NCBI GenBank assembly: GCA_963717075.1
Contig: CAVQVI010000034.1
Coordinates: forward strand, 124,001 to 188,000
Length of the DNA: 64,000 nt
Source: JBGOTP01 sp963717075
GTDB taxonomy: Bacteria > Acidobacteriota > Vicinamibacteria > Vicinamibacterales > CAVVIG01
Direction of reading: 5' to 3'
This document shows positions 1-12,793 of the stretch, one piece after another; position 1 is the stretch's first letter, and each line of letters begins with the position of its first letter. Position numbers and translations under genes: made by a program. The notes beneath the pieces are model-generated. The model saw only the letters and a program-made list of their open reading frames with translations. It made no database searches and was not told the DNA's origin.

Positions 1-1906
1 GACGCGGGTCGCCTTTCGCCGTGCGTTCCGCCTTGGTGGCCGAAAATGGGACGAACGATCCGCTCAAGCCGCACAGGTCGCTGCCGCGGTGACCCGCCGG
101 CCGCAGGTTCCATCCGAGATTGGTCCCCACCGGAACGGCCATGTCGACAGTGCGGATGCCGCCGAGATCCAGGCCATCGTCATCAGCCTTCGGTACCAGC
201 GCCATGTAGTCGGCGCCGGAACTCGGCGGAAGAATCGTCAGGCGGCCGCCGGTCGAACTGAAGTCCGGTCCAAACTTCAGAAGCGAGGCCACGTTCAGCT
301 CGGTTGGAAATTTCACGCCCGGAATCTTTGGGAATGCTTTGGCCGCGTCCTCGAGCTTCACCAGCGAGCCGCTCTTCATGTCCGGATAGACGCTCTTCAC
401 CGGCGCGATACCCCGGTCGGCCCAATCGTCCAACATTACGATCAGCGCCCTCAGGAGCGAGTCGTGGCTGCGGTTGCCGTTGACCGGGTACTCGCAGTTG
501 CCCTTCGCTGTTGGCATCGCGGCGAGTCCAGCGGCGCCGGTGTGCGAATGGCTGGCTGCGAAGTACAAGCGCACGTTGTCGGGCAGCGGAACGGGTTTGC
601 CGGTGCCGTCGTGAACGTTCAACGAGGCGTTCATCTGCCAGAACTCATTCGCCGTATCTATGTGTAGAACGAGTGGGTCGGTCGCGGGCCGCTTCAGGAT
701 GCCGTCACGAATGCCGGAAATCGGATCTGTTGTGACGGCGTACGTCAGTGGTGGGTACGAGTACGAGACGAAGTCGTGATGGTCTTCCTGACGCGAGTAC
801 ACATTCGGGTCCGAGAATTCCACGTTTGCAAAGAGCCGATGAGTGCCTGGGATCGCGATTCTGACGCCGTCGAACACCTTGCGGTGGGACTCGTCCTCGT
901 TGAAGCCAAGATAGAGCCATTCGCGCAAGTACATGCCGGTTGAGGAACTGCCGAATCCGTAAGCGCGGCGAATTCCTACCGTGTTGGCGTCCTGCGCCAA
1001 TGGATTCCTGTTGCCGGCATCGTCCTTCAGGCTGGTGCGCAGGAAGGACGCGAGATCGCGCGTGACCGCGTACCCAAGCCCCATGACGGTCGGGTTCTTC
1101 GCTTTGTAGATCAGCTCGTAGAGGCGGTCTTGCTGGAACTGGTCGAAGAGGCAGATATCGAGCGCCGAAGGGACGAGCGACGCTTTGCCCGTTGGACACT
1201 TGCCAAACGCCCAGCGATCCGGCGCGATGGTCTTGCGTGCGCCCTGCACCGAATCACGGACCGTCAGCGTGGCGCTCGCCGTATTCATGTCTGCCGTTTC
1301 GTAACTCCGGAATCGGTCGTTGCCCTTGAGCGGCAGGGTGTAGCCGGTCGCGCTGTACTCGATCCGAACGGGCGCGACGATCGGGCTGCCGTCCGGCTGC
1401 ACCGCGACGGGAAGCGTCGCGCCAAGCCGGCTCGCCGTGGTCTCGACGTCGCCGGCCCAGCCGGCGTCGACGTACGCATAGCCGAGGCGAAGCGCGAGGA
1501 TATCGCCCGACTCTATCGCCGCGCCCTGCGGGATCGCTGGCCAGGTCGCGTGGCCGAACTCGATATTGTTGCCGCGGTTGTTCACGCCGTAGTAGATCTT
1601 GTGGTTGCCACGAGCCATGTCCTTCGGCTTCACGATGAAGAACGGGGCGCTGAACTCGACAAGGCCCTTCGCGTTTTTCGGCGCTCGGTCGATGTTGACG
1701 ATGACCCTGTTCAGCGGATCCTTCGGGTCCACTTCGAAGTACACCCTTCCGTCCAGTCGCTCGAACGGCCCCACGGCTCCGAAGGAGCGCCCGCCGTCGA
1801 AGGGCGTCGTCTTCTCGACAACCAGCCGGACAACCCTTGCCTCGGCAGGGTGGCTCGCTGCGAGCAGGGCAAGAGAGAGCAGCGGGAGCATGAGACATGT
1901 CTTCAT
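1..1906 (-). CDS. Exported alpha/beta-hydrolase-domain protein, 3' end cut by window edge
   Basis: The minus-strand frame stays open from an ATG at 1906 to the left edge, giving 635 residues without a stop. The start has a GGAGAG ribosome site at 1911-1916. Residues 1-24 form a signal peptide (MKTCLMLPLLSLALLAASHPAEA), so the protein should be exported. The body contains IYYGVNNRGNN, GYAYVDAGWAGDVE, and a nucleophile-elbow-like GFGSSSTGMYLREWLY at about residues 310-325. This matches large 'alpha/beta hydrolase domain' proteins of 650-700 residues common in Acidobacteriota and Proteobacteria. Family membership is recognised from memory; the substrate is unknown. The gene lies head-to-tail with the lipocalin-like gene upstream, 88 bp away. 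Confidence 0.75.
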   Translation of the reverse strand, partial: MKTCLMLPLLSLALLAASHPAEARVVRLVVEKTTPFDGGRSFGAVGPFERLDGRVYFEVDPKDPLNRVIVNIDRAPKNAKGLVEFSAPFFIVKPKDMARGNHKIYYGVNNRGNNIEFGHATWPAIPQGAAIESGDILALRLGYAYVDAGWAGDVETTASRLGATLPVAVQPDGSPIVAPVRIEYSATGYTLPLKGNDRFRSYETADMNTASATLTVRDSVQGARKTIAPDRWAFGKCPTGKASLVPSALDICLFDQFQQDRLYELIYKAKNPTVMGLGYAVTRDLASFLRTSLKDDAGNRNPLAQDANTVGIRRAYGFGSSSTGMYLREWLYLGFNEDESHRKVFDGVRIAIPGTHRLFANVEFSDPNVYSRQEDHHDFVSYSYPPLTYAVTTDPISGIRDGILKRPATDPLVLHIDTANEFWQMNASLNVHDGTGKPVPLPDNVRLYFAASHSHTGAAGLAAMPTAKGNCEYPVNGNRSHDSLLRALIVMLDDWADRGIAPVKSVYPDMKSGSLVKLEDAAKAFPKIPGVKFPTELNVASLLKFGPDFSSTGGRLTILPPSSGADYMALVPKADDDGLDLGGIRTVDMAVPVGTNLGWNLRPAGHRGSDLCGLSGSFVPFSATKAERTAKGDPR

Positions 1907-1994
1907 CGTTCTCTCCACGCGAAACGGGGGAATTCGCTCCGACAGGCGTTCTTAACCGGCCGCATCCTACGGCGTTTTGCACGAAACCTCAAGG

Positions 1995-3032
1995 CTAGCG
2001 TCGCTTCTCCTTCCACGTCCTCGCGGGCAGCGGTTCCCAATAGAGATGTGAGGAGGACATTTCGCCGGTGACAGCCTGCGTCGGCGGCGGTGCGAGCCTC
2101 AACACGTTTCCGGTGAAGACATAGAAACGCTTCAGGTCCGTCGGCGGCGCGGGATTCGGCCTCCCTTCCTGATGGTGAATAACGTACGGTGGATTCTCGG
2201 TGTTGTGCAGCGTAAAGCGGCCGAAGTACCCGCCGTAACTGCGATACGCGGCGAGTGCTTCATCGGGCGTTGGTGTCGCGCCGGCGTACGGCGTGCGCCC
2301 TTCCTTGTTCATCAGGTGCGCCATCATGTGACCAGTCGGCGTATAGATGATGTAAGAGCCGGCTCGCGCCTCAGTCTTCTCGCCGTGCGAAATAGTCTGG
2401 CCCGCCTTTTCCGTCTGGCGATCGGTGTACAGGAGGCGGCGGAAGCCCACGAACTTCTTCGCTTCCGGTGAGAGCGTCACGTTCGGCAGGCGCTCCCATA
2501 GCAGACGCCGCGTCTCCTGGTCCTTCGGGCGACCATCGTCGGCCGGAATGAGGATCAGACGATTGCCGACGAACTCGTAGTAGCGTCTGTAGTCCACCGG
2601 GCCGCCGGGATTGAGCTTGCCTGCGCGCGAGTGGACGACAAGGCCGTCTTGCTCGTGAACGGTGAAGGGGCCGTAGTAGGCGGCGTAACCCCGAATGGCG
2701 TTCTGCGCTTCCTCCGGCGTCGGCTGCGCGCCGGCGAATGGAGATCGATCCTTTGGCATGATGTGCACGGCCATGTACCCGGCGTCGCTGTACGTGATGT
2801 AGCCGATCGAATTGAAGTTCGGCGTCTGGCTCCATTTTCCCGAGGCGTCCTTGACTTCGGTGGTGACGAGCCTGTACGTGCCGATGATCTTGTCGGCGCT
2901 GCCACCGGTCTGTGCCGCGGCCTGGGCCGTCGAAGGGGGGGCACCCGCACGCAGGCCGGCGGCCCACATGACGAGTCCAAGCTGGAGAGAGACGACGGTC
3001 GTGGCCATCAGCACTGCTCTTCGACTTCGCAT
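1995..3032 (-). CDS. Exported protein with two lipocalin-like domains
   Basis: This 345-residue protein starts at ATG 3032, chosen because AGGAGG lies immediately upstream and a signal peptide follows (MRSRRAVLMATTVVSLQLGLVMWAAG). A longer frame starts at 3101 but has no such support. Two repeats of about 130 residues share the pattern GTYRLVTTEVKD...YITYSDAGYMAVHIMPK and GSYIIYTPTGHMMAHLMNKEGRTPYAG, each followed by a PTPEEAxxAxRxYxxYxGxFTxH segment. This is the Lipocalin_5-type domain, here duplicated. Such domains bind small hydrophobic ligands in other proteins; the ligand here cannot be inferred. Likely periplasmic. Confidence 0.75.
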   Translation of the reverse strand: MRSRRAVLMATTVVSLQLGLVMWAAGLRAGAPPSTAQAAAQTGGSADKIIGTYRLVTTEVKDASGKWSQTPNFNSIGYITYSDAGYMAVHIMPKDRSPFAGAQPTPEEAQNAIRGYAAYYGPFTVHEQDGLVVHSRAGKLNPGGPVDYRRYYEFVGNRLILIPADDGRPKDQETRRLLWERLPNVTLSPEAKKFVGFRRLLYTDRQTEKAGQTISHGEKTEARAGSYIIYTPTGHMMAHLMNKEGRTPYAGATPTPDEALAAYRSYGGYFGRFTLHNTENPPYVIHHQEGRPNPAPPTDLKRFYVFTGNVLRLAPPPTQAVTGEMSSSHLYWEPLPARTWKEKRR

Positions 3033-3227
3033 GATGTCCTCCTGCAATCGCAACCCCGATCGCGCTCCGAACGGCGGCTCGTGAACGCCCGAGGATATCA
3101 CTCAGCAGCCGGCGAGTAGAGCAGGAATGCGAGTGCCCGGCTGCCTTTTCAAACGATTCCTCAGACCGCCCCCTGACGCGTCGAAGAGGGGCCATCGATC
3201 GCGAGGTTCCGTCGCAGTGCGGCGTGC

Positions 3228-4007
3228 CTACGGTGTCAGCCACTTCCGGGCTTCGCGAAACACGCTCGCCAGCATTCCCGGCGTCAGCCTGCCGGTGTTC
3301 GTGTTCTGACGGCTCGGATGATAGGAGCCCATCAGCAGCTGTTGATTCGGCAGCAGTGTCGCTGTGCCGTGCGTGAATTGTGGGCGTGGGCGTGGAACCA
3401 TTCCCTGTCTCTTCAACAGCTGCAGATATGCGTCGAACGCAATCCTGCCAAGTGCTACGACAACGCGCAGATTCGGGAGGGCCTCGATCTCAGCGTCGAG
3501 GTGTGGAAGGCAGCTGGCGATTTCTTCGGGCGTGGGTTTATTGTCCGGGGGAGCGCAGCGGACGGCCGCGGCGATGTAGGCATCACGGAGTGCGAGGCCG
3601 TCGTTCTGGTCGCGGGATGTCGGAATGTTCGCAAAACCGCTGCGATGGAGGGCGGCCATCAGGAAATCGCCTGACGCACCCACGCCGTCGCCGGTGAAGA
3701 CGCGTCCCGTCCGGTTGGCGCCGTGCGCGGCTGGTGCGAGTCCGAGAATCAGCAACCGTGCATTGGGGTCCCCGAAGCCAGGGACCGGGCGCGCCCAGTA
3801 CGTCTCGTCGCGGAAGGCTCGCCGCCTCTCTCGCCCGACCTGCTGGCAGTACTCGCGCAGCCGCGGACATCGCTCGCATGTGATGATGCTGGTCCGGACA
3901 TCCTGCAGGGTCCGGCCCTCGAGCGTCGATTCTCCGTGCGCACTGAGACCTCTGCCATGCTCCGCATCGCTGCGGCGTGGCCCAGCCACGGTGCAGCGGT
4001 TGTCCAC
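3228..4007 (-). CDS. Family-5 uracil-DNA glycosylase (UDGb type) with iron-sulfur cluster
   Basis: Uracil-DNA glycosylase that removes uracil and related deaminated bases in base-excision repair. Motif A appears as GLAPAAHGANRTGRVFTGDG and motif B as GSYHPSRQNTNTGR, the pattern of the thermostable UDGb branch. Cysteines in CERCPRLREYC and in the AAVRCAPP and EIASC segments provide the usual [4Fe-4S] ligands. The start is uncertain: the frame is open to 4205, but the M13 peptidase gene ends at 4034, so GTG at 4007 (alternative GTG at 3989) is preferred. Neither has a clear ribosome site. Confidence 0.85.
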   Translation of the reverse strand: MDNRCTVAGPRRSDAEHGRGLSAHGESTLEGRTLQDVRTSIITCERCPRLREYCQQVGRERRRAFRDETYWARPVPGFGDPNARLLILGLAPAAHGANRTGRVFTGDGVGASGDFLMAALHRSGFANIPTSRDQNDGLALRDAYIAAAVRCAPPDNKPTPEEIASCLPHLDAEIEALPNLRVVVALGRIAFDAYLQLLKRQGMVPRPRPQFTHGTATLLPNQQLLMGSYHPSRQNTNTGRLTPGMLASVFREARKWLTP

Positions 4008-4033
4008 CGGCGGAGACTGGCGCTGATCGTCGT

Positions 4034-6071
4034 TTACCACACGCGGCACGCGGGCCGCCGGACCATCGGCGCGTCGGCCTTGCACGAGAACGCCTTCTGA
4101 AACTCCGGCATGTTCGAGACGACGCCGTTGACTCGGTATCGAGCGGGCGAGTGGGGATTGGTTTGAGCCTGGACCCGCTCGTACTCCGGACGCCGGCTCT
4201 CGCACCAGATCTGTCCGTATCCAAGGAACACGCGCTGCTCCGGTGTGAAGCCATCAATGGGCTTGGCGTTGCGGCCGGCTTCCGACGCCAGGTACGCCAT
4301 GAGCGCGATTCGCAGGCCGCCGTTGTCGGCGGTGTTTTCACCGAGCGTCAGCTTCCCGTTCAATGTGACGTCGTCCACGGCGGTGAAGGACGAATACTGA
4401 TTCACGATGCACGAGGCGCGTTCCTCGAAGGCTTTGCCGTCAGCGGGCGTCCACCAGTCGTTCAGGTTGCCGCTGCCGTCAAACTGCCGCCCGCTGTCGT
4501 CGAATCCATGGGTCAGCTCGTGTCCGATCACTGCGCCGACGCCGCCGTAATTGACGCCGGCGTCCGCGGAGGCGCTGTAGAAAGGCGGCTGCAGAATGCC
4601 CGCCGGGAAGTTGATGTTGTTCTGCGTCGGTTCATAGTAGGCATTCACGGTCGGCGGAGTCATGTACCACTCGCTCTTGTCAACCGGCTTGCCGATGCGG
4701 TTCAGATCGCGCCGCCACTCAAAGGCATGGGCACGCTGCCTGTTGCCGAGCGCGTCACCTCGAACGATGCGCAGCTTGCCGTAGTCGCGCCAGCGATTCG
4801 GATAGCCAATCTTGTTCGATACGGCGTGCAATTTGGCAACGGCCTGCTTCTTTGTCGCATCAGTCATCCAGTCCAGTCGCTTGATGTCCTCCTCGAGCGC
4901 TGCCTCGATGGCTCGAACCATCGCCAGCGTGTCGTCTTTCGCTTGTGTCCCGAACGCTTCGCGCACGAACGCCGCGCCGAGGGCCTCGCCAAGGTCGCTA
5001 TTGGTGTTGGCCACGCAGCGTCTCCACCTCGCGCGCAGCTCCCGCGCGCCCTGGAGCGTCTTGCCGTAGAACTGAAAGTTTTCGTTGACGAACGGTGTGG
5101 ACAAGAGCGGCGCCGCCGAGCGGGTCACCTGCCACCGCAGATATGCCTTCACCTCGTCGAGTGGCGTCGACGCGATGAGCTCACTCATCTTCTTCATGAA
5201 CTCCGGTTCGGCGACATTGATGGCGCGGATCGTCGGCGGGCCGGCCGCACGGATGTAGGTGGACCAGTTGAAGGCGGGCGTGAGCGCCTGCAGTTCGGCC
5301 AGCGTCATCTTGTGATAGTTCTTCGCCGGATCGCGTCGTGTCACGGCGTCGTACGCGGCGGATGCCAGCGAGGTTTCGAGCCGCATCACGGCGCCGGCTC
5401 CGGTGTTCGACTCAGCCGCCGAGGCGCCGGTGAGCGCCGTCATCGCCGCCACGTGATCGATGTACTGCCGGCGGATGTCCGAGGACCGTTGATCCTCGCG
5501 AAAGTAGTAGTCGCGGTCGGGGAGGCCGAGGCCGCTCGGCCGAACACCGGCGATGTGGGCCTGCGCATTCTTGAGATCGGCCTCCGAGCCAAATCCGAAG
5601 AATGCGCGCACGCCCACCAAGTGGAGGTCCGCCAACAGCGGTGGCAAGGCGGCAGACGATGGGAGCGCGTCGATCCGGCGGAACAGCGGCTCCAGTGGAG
5701 CGATGCCGTTCTGGTCGATCGCCGCTTCGTCCATGCAGCTGGCGTAGTAGTCGCCGATCTTTCTGGTCGCGGCCGTGGAACTGGACGCGGCCGTCTCGAG
5801 AACGCGCCGAAGGACCTCGTTGTTTCGATCCTGCAGTTCGTCAAATCGACTCCAGCGCGGCCGGTCCGGCGGAATGGGGTTGCTGGCGAGCCATTCGCCG
5901 CAGGCGAACAAGTAGAAATTGGTGCAGGGATCGACCGAGCGGTCCATGGCGGCCAGGTCGAGACCCGAAGCGGAAACCGGTGCGCGACCCTGAGCGAATG
6001 CCAGCGCCGTCGCCAGCGGGCAGCGAGACGAGCAACAGGGCCGCGAGCTGACGTCGGAAGGCGCACGCCAT
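4034..6071 (-). CDS. M13-family zinc metallopeptidase, frameshift in the signal-peptide region
   Basis: Neprilysin/PepO-like zinc endopeptidase. The main frame (ATG at 5947 downward, 637 residues) begins MDRSVDPCTNFYLFACGEW, the family's usual mature start. It carries the zinc motif VIGHELTHGFDD, the third-ligand motif GENTADNGG, and the conserved C-terminal C-x-V-W as ACRVW. A signal peptide, MACAFRRQLAALLLVSLPA, is encoded just upstream from 6071 in another frame. It continues in the main frame as ATALAFAQGRAPVSASGLDLAAM. One indel near 6010-6022 joins them. Likely periplasmic. The break may be a sequencing error, because both halves are well preserved. Confidence 0.85.
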
Positions 6072-6123
6072 GATGGGCATCTTCGGAACTGAGGTTACAA
6101 TTACAACGTGCTAGAGGTTCAGG

Positions 6124-6174
6124 GGTTCTATGCTTCTCACGGTTCAGGTGCAAAGGAACCGTGAACGTAGAACC
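6124..6174. repeat. Intergenic inverted repeat upstream of aceE
   Basis: The arms GGTTCTA (6124-6130) and TCACGGTTC (6137-6145) pair with GAACCGTGA (6156-6164) and TAGAACC (6168-6174), giving a 16-bp interrupted stem. Further direct copies of the GTAGAACC-like unit follow to 6206. It lies between the divergently transcribed M13 peptidase and aceE, so it may be part of the leader or promoter region. Confidence 0.6.
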
Positions 6175-6217
6175 CTAGAACGTAGAACCTGTTAGAACCG
6201 AAAGGATTCTGTCCCTC

Positions 6218-8896
<2,679 letters not shown>

Positions 8897-8906
8897 GACA
8901 CACCTC

Positions 8907-10249
8907 TTGATTCACTTTACCCTTCCAGAACTCGGTGAGAACGTTGCCAGCGGAGATGTGTTGCGCATCCTCGTCAAGCCCGGCGACGTGATTGTGAAAG
9001 AGCAGCCCGTGCTCGAGCTCGAGACCGACAAGGCCACGATTGAAGTGCCATCATCGGTGGCCGGGCAGGTGAAGGACGTCAACGTCAAAGCGGGCCAGAA
9101 GGTCACGGTTGGCCAGGTCATCCTGAGTGTTGACGCCGAACCAGGGCAGGAGACGGCTCAGAACGCCGTCATCGGCCCCGCCGCAGAGCCGACAACAGCT
9201 GCAGATGTCTCACCACCGTTTCGAAGGGGCGCGCCCCGAATCCGAGTGGTCCGGCGATGGCCGCGCGCGCTGCGGAGAAGGTCGTCGCCATCACCAGAGG
9301 CGCGCGTCAGGCCGCGGACGCGGGTTCCCCGGAGCTGCCCGTCGCTCCCGCCGCGCCGTCCGTCCGCCGCATGGCTCGCGAGCTTGGTGTCGATATCGAT
9401 CAGGTCGCCGGCAGCGGGCCGCAGGGCCGCGTGTCGGTGGAAGACGTGATGGCGCACACCAAGCGTCTTATCGCGGGAGCGTCGAGTCGCACCGGCGGGG
9501 CGACACCGGCCGCGGAGCCGCTCCCTGATTTTTCACGCTGGGGTGACATCGAACGCCAGCCGATGCGCGCCGTGCGGCGGACAACCGCCGCACATCTCAG
9601 TGCCGCATGGGCGACTATTCCACACGTCACGCAGCACGACTCCGCCGATATCACCGGCCTCGAGGAGCTCCGCAAGCGCTACGCGAAACAGGTTGAAGCA
9701 GCCGGCGGAAACCTGACAGTGACCGCGATTGCCGTGAAGATCATCGCCACGGGGTTGAAGGTGTTTCCGAAGTTCAACGCGTCCATCGACCTCGCCGCCG
9801 ACGAGATCGTTCAGAAGAAGTACGTGAATATCGGTATCGCGGTGGACACCGACCGTGGCCTGCTCGTGCCCGTCGTTCGCGACGCCGACGTGAAGAATAT
9901 CGCCCAGATTGCCGTGGAGCTCGCGCAGCTCTCCGAAAAAGCCCGGACGAGAAAGATTGCGCTCGACGAGATGCAGGGGGGCTGCTTCAGCATCTCCAAC
10001 CTTGGGGGTATTGGCGGCTCGTTCTTTACACCGATCGTGAATGCGCCGGAAGTTGGTATCCTCGGCATCTCACGCGCAAAGATGGAGCCTGTCTACAGCA
10101 AGGACACCGGGCAGTTCACTCCCAGGCTCATGTTGCCGTTGTCGCTGTCGTACGATCACCGGGTGATCGACGGCGCTGACGGTGTCCGCTTTCTGCGTTG
10201 GATCGTTGACGCATTCGAGCAGCCGTTTGTCCTTGCGTTGCAGGGATAA
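8907..10249 (+). CDS. aceF: Dihydrolipoamide acetyltransferase (E2), one frameshift in the linker
   Basis: The start is TTG at 8907 with AGGA eight bases upstream. A single lipoyl domain (residues 1-75) carries LETDKATIEVPSS with the lipoylated lysine. After a linker, a peripheral-subunit-binding domain (SVRRMARELGVDIDQVAGSG) is followed by the CoA-dependent acyltransferase domain ending SLSYDHRVIDGADGVRFLRW with the catalytic histidine and aspartate. The lipoyl part is read in one frame to about 9230 and the rest in another (open to 10249). The break lies between 9211 and 9240 near GGGG and CCCC runs, which suggests a homopolymer indel in a tolerant linker. It is the core of the pyruvate dehydrogenase complex. 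Confidence 0.88.
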
Positions 10250-10340
10250 TCACCCGGCGGTTCGGGCGGGTGAGGCAGGCGGACCAGGTCGGCAAGGATC
10301 GCGCCCGCCCACCAGCCGTACCAGCCCTCCCACGCCTCAT

Positions 10341-11976
10341 ATGACTTCCACACAGGTCGTCGTCATCGGTGGCGGCCCCGGCGGATATGCCGCCGCATTT
10401 CTGGCCGCCGATCTGGGTCTCAGCGTCGCGCTCGTCGATCCCGAAGCGAAGCCGGGTGGAGTGTGCGTGTACCGCGGCTGCATCCCGTCCAAGGCCCTGC
10501 TGCATGTGGCCAGACTTCTGGGCGAAGCGCGACACGCGACTGCATGGGGTGTGACGTTCGGTGAGCCACACATCGACCTCGCGAAGCTTCGCGCCTTCAA
10601 GAACACTGTCGTCAAGCGACTGACGGACGGCACCGGATCCCTCGCGAAGTTTCGCAAGGTGCAATACATTCAGGGCCTCGCAACGACTCAACGACCCGCA
10701 CACGCTCACGGTGACGCGCACGGGCGATGGCGAAGATGTCCTGCACTTCGACCACGCGATTCTTGCCACCGGGTCGACGCCGGCCGTGCCCGCCTCGCTG
10801 AACGTCGACGACCCGCGCGTCATGGACTCGACCGGAGCACTCGATCTGCCGGACATTCCCAAATCGCTTCTGGTCGTGGGCGGCGGGTACATCGGTCTCG
10901 AGCTCGGCTCCGTGTATGCCGCCCTCGGGAGCGCCGTCACCATCGTCGAAATGACAGACGGACTGTTGCCCGGTGCGGACCGTGACCTCGTGGACATTCT
11001 CGCGAAACGTATCAAGACAACGATGAAGAGCGGTGCTGCTGAATACGCGGGTCGTGCAGATGAAGGCCGAAGCACAAGGGATCCGTGTGACGTTCGAAGG
11101 CGAAGGAGTCATGCCGGCGACGCCTGCGGCCGAGGGCAGCGGAGGCAGCAGTGCCGTGTTCGATCGCGTGCTCGTCGCCGTCGGGCGCCGCCCGAACTCG
11201 GCGGTCCCCGGCCTCGACGCGACACGCGTCCGGGTCAACGAGAGAGGCTTCATCGTTGTCGACGAGCAGATGCGAACCGACGAGCCGTCCATCTTCGCGA
11301 TTGGTGACGTGGTCGGCGAACCGATGCTCGCCCACAAGGCGTCGCACCAGGGTCGCGTGGCGGCCGAAGTGATTGCGGGCGAGCATGTGGCGTTTGCAGC
11401 CGCGCGCGATTCCTGCCGTGGTCTTTACCGATCCCGAGCTGGCATGGTGTGGGCTCACTGAGGCGCAGGCCGAAAAAGAAGGGCGTGCGGTGACGGTCGC
11501 GAAGTTCCCGTGGGGCGCTTCCGGGCGCGCGCTGACGATCGACCGCACCGACGGTCTGACGAAACTCGTTCTGGACTCGGAAACCGAACGGATTCTCGGC
11601 GTCGGACTCGTGGGGCCAGGCGCCGGCGAGCTCATCGCCGAGGGCGTTCTCGCGATTGAAATGGGTGCCAACGCGACGGACCTCAAGACTGTCGATCCAC
11701 CCGCACCCGACGCTGACCGAGACCCTGATGGAGTCAGCCGAAGTCTTCTTCGGCCAGGCGACTCACGTCTACCGACCGAAGCGCGCCGAGCTGAAGGCGC
11801 CCGACCTGAAGGTCGGGCCTACGAGTGCAGGTTTCGCCGAAGGTCGTGCGTGGCCGCGCATCTCTGAGTGCGTGGCCGCGCCTGTCGTGAGCGCACCGAC
11901 CTTCAGGTCGGACGTTGCACGTCAGGTCGGGCGTTGCGACGTGGTGATCATGCGGCGACGCGGTTGCCCAGCGTAA
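10341..11976 (+). pseudogene. lpdA: Dihydrolipoamide dehydrogenase (E3), broken by four apparent frameshifts
   Basis: FAD-dependent E3 of the pyruvate dehydrogenase complex. From ATG 10341 the FAD motif VVIGGGPGGYAAAFLAADLG and the redox pair CVYRGCIPSKALLH are visible. NAD-binding LLVVGGGYIGLELGSVYAALG, the FAD motif IFAIGDVVGEPMLAHKA, AIPAVVFTDPELAWCG and the catalytic HPHPTLTETLMESAEVFF follow, but spread over five frame segments. Breaks lie near 10686, 11031, 11400 and 11692. Stitching them gives a full-length, well-conserved enzyme. After HVYRPKR, where the family normally ends, the frame continues to 11976 through palindromic repeats, adding an unusual tail of about 60 residues that overlaps the convergent small gene. 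Either sequencing errors or recent decay. Confidence 0.85.
11799..11935. repeat. Dispersed palindromic repeat, two copies in opposite orientation
   Basis: A perfect 20-bp palindrome GCCCGACCTGAAGGTCGGGC at 11799-11818 is followed by CTACGA. A second, inverted and weaker copy (CCGACCTTCAGGTCGG, 11896-11911) is followed by a further half-copy. Together they resemble a REP-type doublet. They lie in the 3' extension of lpd. The same element recurs near 23868, 26580, 33021, 51357 and 56437. Confidence 0.75.
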
Positions 11977-12151
11977 CCTTGCCGCTTCCGGTCTGCCGCA
12001 GGTAGGCCGAGTCGACCAGCACATCGAGCACGATTCGACAGGCGTCGTCGGTCAAACCAAAGAGCCGGGATGCCTGACGCGGCGTCAGTGCCAGGCCCGG
12101 CATCTCCTCGAACTCCGCAAGTACCCTCCGCGCAACGGCCATGACATTCAT
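11948..12151 (-). CDS. Small helix-turn-helix-like protein
   Basis: This 67-residue protein starts at ATG 12151 with an excellent AAGGAGG ribosome site seven bases upstream. The sequence LTPRQASRLFGLTDDACRIVLDVLVDSAYLRQTGSGKV resembles a winged helix-turn-helix, with a recognition helix and a short wing. It could be a small DNA-binding regulator. It is convergent with the lpd tail and divergent from the urease operon, so regulation of urease is possible but is only inference. Confidence 0.65.
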   Translation of the reverse strand: MNVMAVARRVLAEFEEMPGLALTPRQASRLFGLTDDACRIVLDVLVDSAYLRQTGSGKVTLGNRVAA

Positions 12152-12406
12152 CTCACGCCTCCTTGTTGGACTGATGTAGTGCCGGACGTTCGGTCAGAAG
12201 CAAAATGAGATCCATGTGCGATTGACCATCCGTTGGCGCGAGACGTTCGAATTGCTCGCGCAATTTCCGGGTAAATCACGCATCTCGCGTGGCGGGACGA
12301 CCGAACCCCATGACGATACATAAACGTCGTACTTCGGCACATGCGATACAAGTACGTAGACAGTCCTGATCTTTACTTCGCCTCGCAGGTGAGGCATAAC
12401 ATCGAC

Positions 12407-12709
12407 GTGCACCTCACGCCTCGCGAAATCGACAAGCTGCTCATCTTTTCGGCGGGCGAACTCGCGCGGAAGCGGCGCGCACGCGGCCTGAAGCTGAACC
12501 ATCCCGAGGCGGTCGCGCTCATCACGTCGGAGATTCTCGAGATGATTCGCGACGGTCGGTCCGTGGCGGAGATCATGAGCCTCGGCGCGACGGTGCTGCC
12601 GGCCGACGCCGTCATGGAAGGCGTGCCGGAGATGGTCGCCGAAATTCAGGTCGAGGGCACTTTCCGCGACGGGACGAAGCTCGTCACCATTCACCAGCCG
12701 ATTCGGTGA
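12407..12709 (+). CDS. ureA: Urease gamma subunit
   Basis: Structural subunit of the nickel urease that hydrolyses urea to ammonia and carbamate. GTG at 12407 gives VHLTPREIDKLLIFSAGELARKR through HQPIR, exactly 100 residues, the canonical UreA length. An upstream ATG at 12341 would add 22 non-conserved residues and is rejected. GAGG lies about 12 bases before the GTG. Frame intact. First gene of the ureABCEFGD operon; ureB starts 84 bp downstream. Confidence 0.93.
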   Translation: MHLTPREIDKLLIFSAGELARKRRARGLKLNHPEAVALITSEILEMIRDGRSVAEIMSLGATVLPADAVMEGVPEMVAEIQVEGTFRDGTKLVTIHQPIR

Positions 12710-12793
12710 CGACGGCGACGATCACGCGAGGCGATGACGCTCGGTCCTGGCGCGTCGGTGCGCGTCCATCCTGTAGTATCGTGGTGGCCACAC

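Noticed and set aside
10257..10340. Short gene or regulatory RNA between aceF and lpd
   Set aside because: CACCCG/CGGGTG gives only a short hairpin and no open frame with a start; treated as a plain spacer.
12341..12409. ureA starting at ATG 12341
   Set aside because: It adds 22 residues not seen in UreA; GTG 12407 gives the canonical 100-residue protein.
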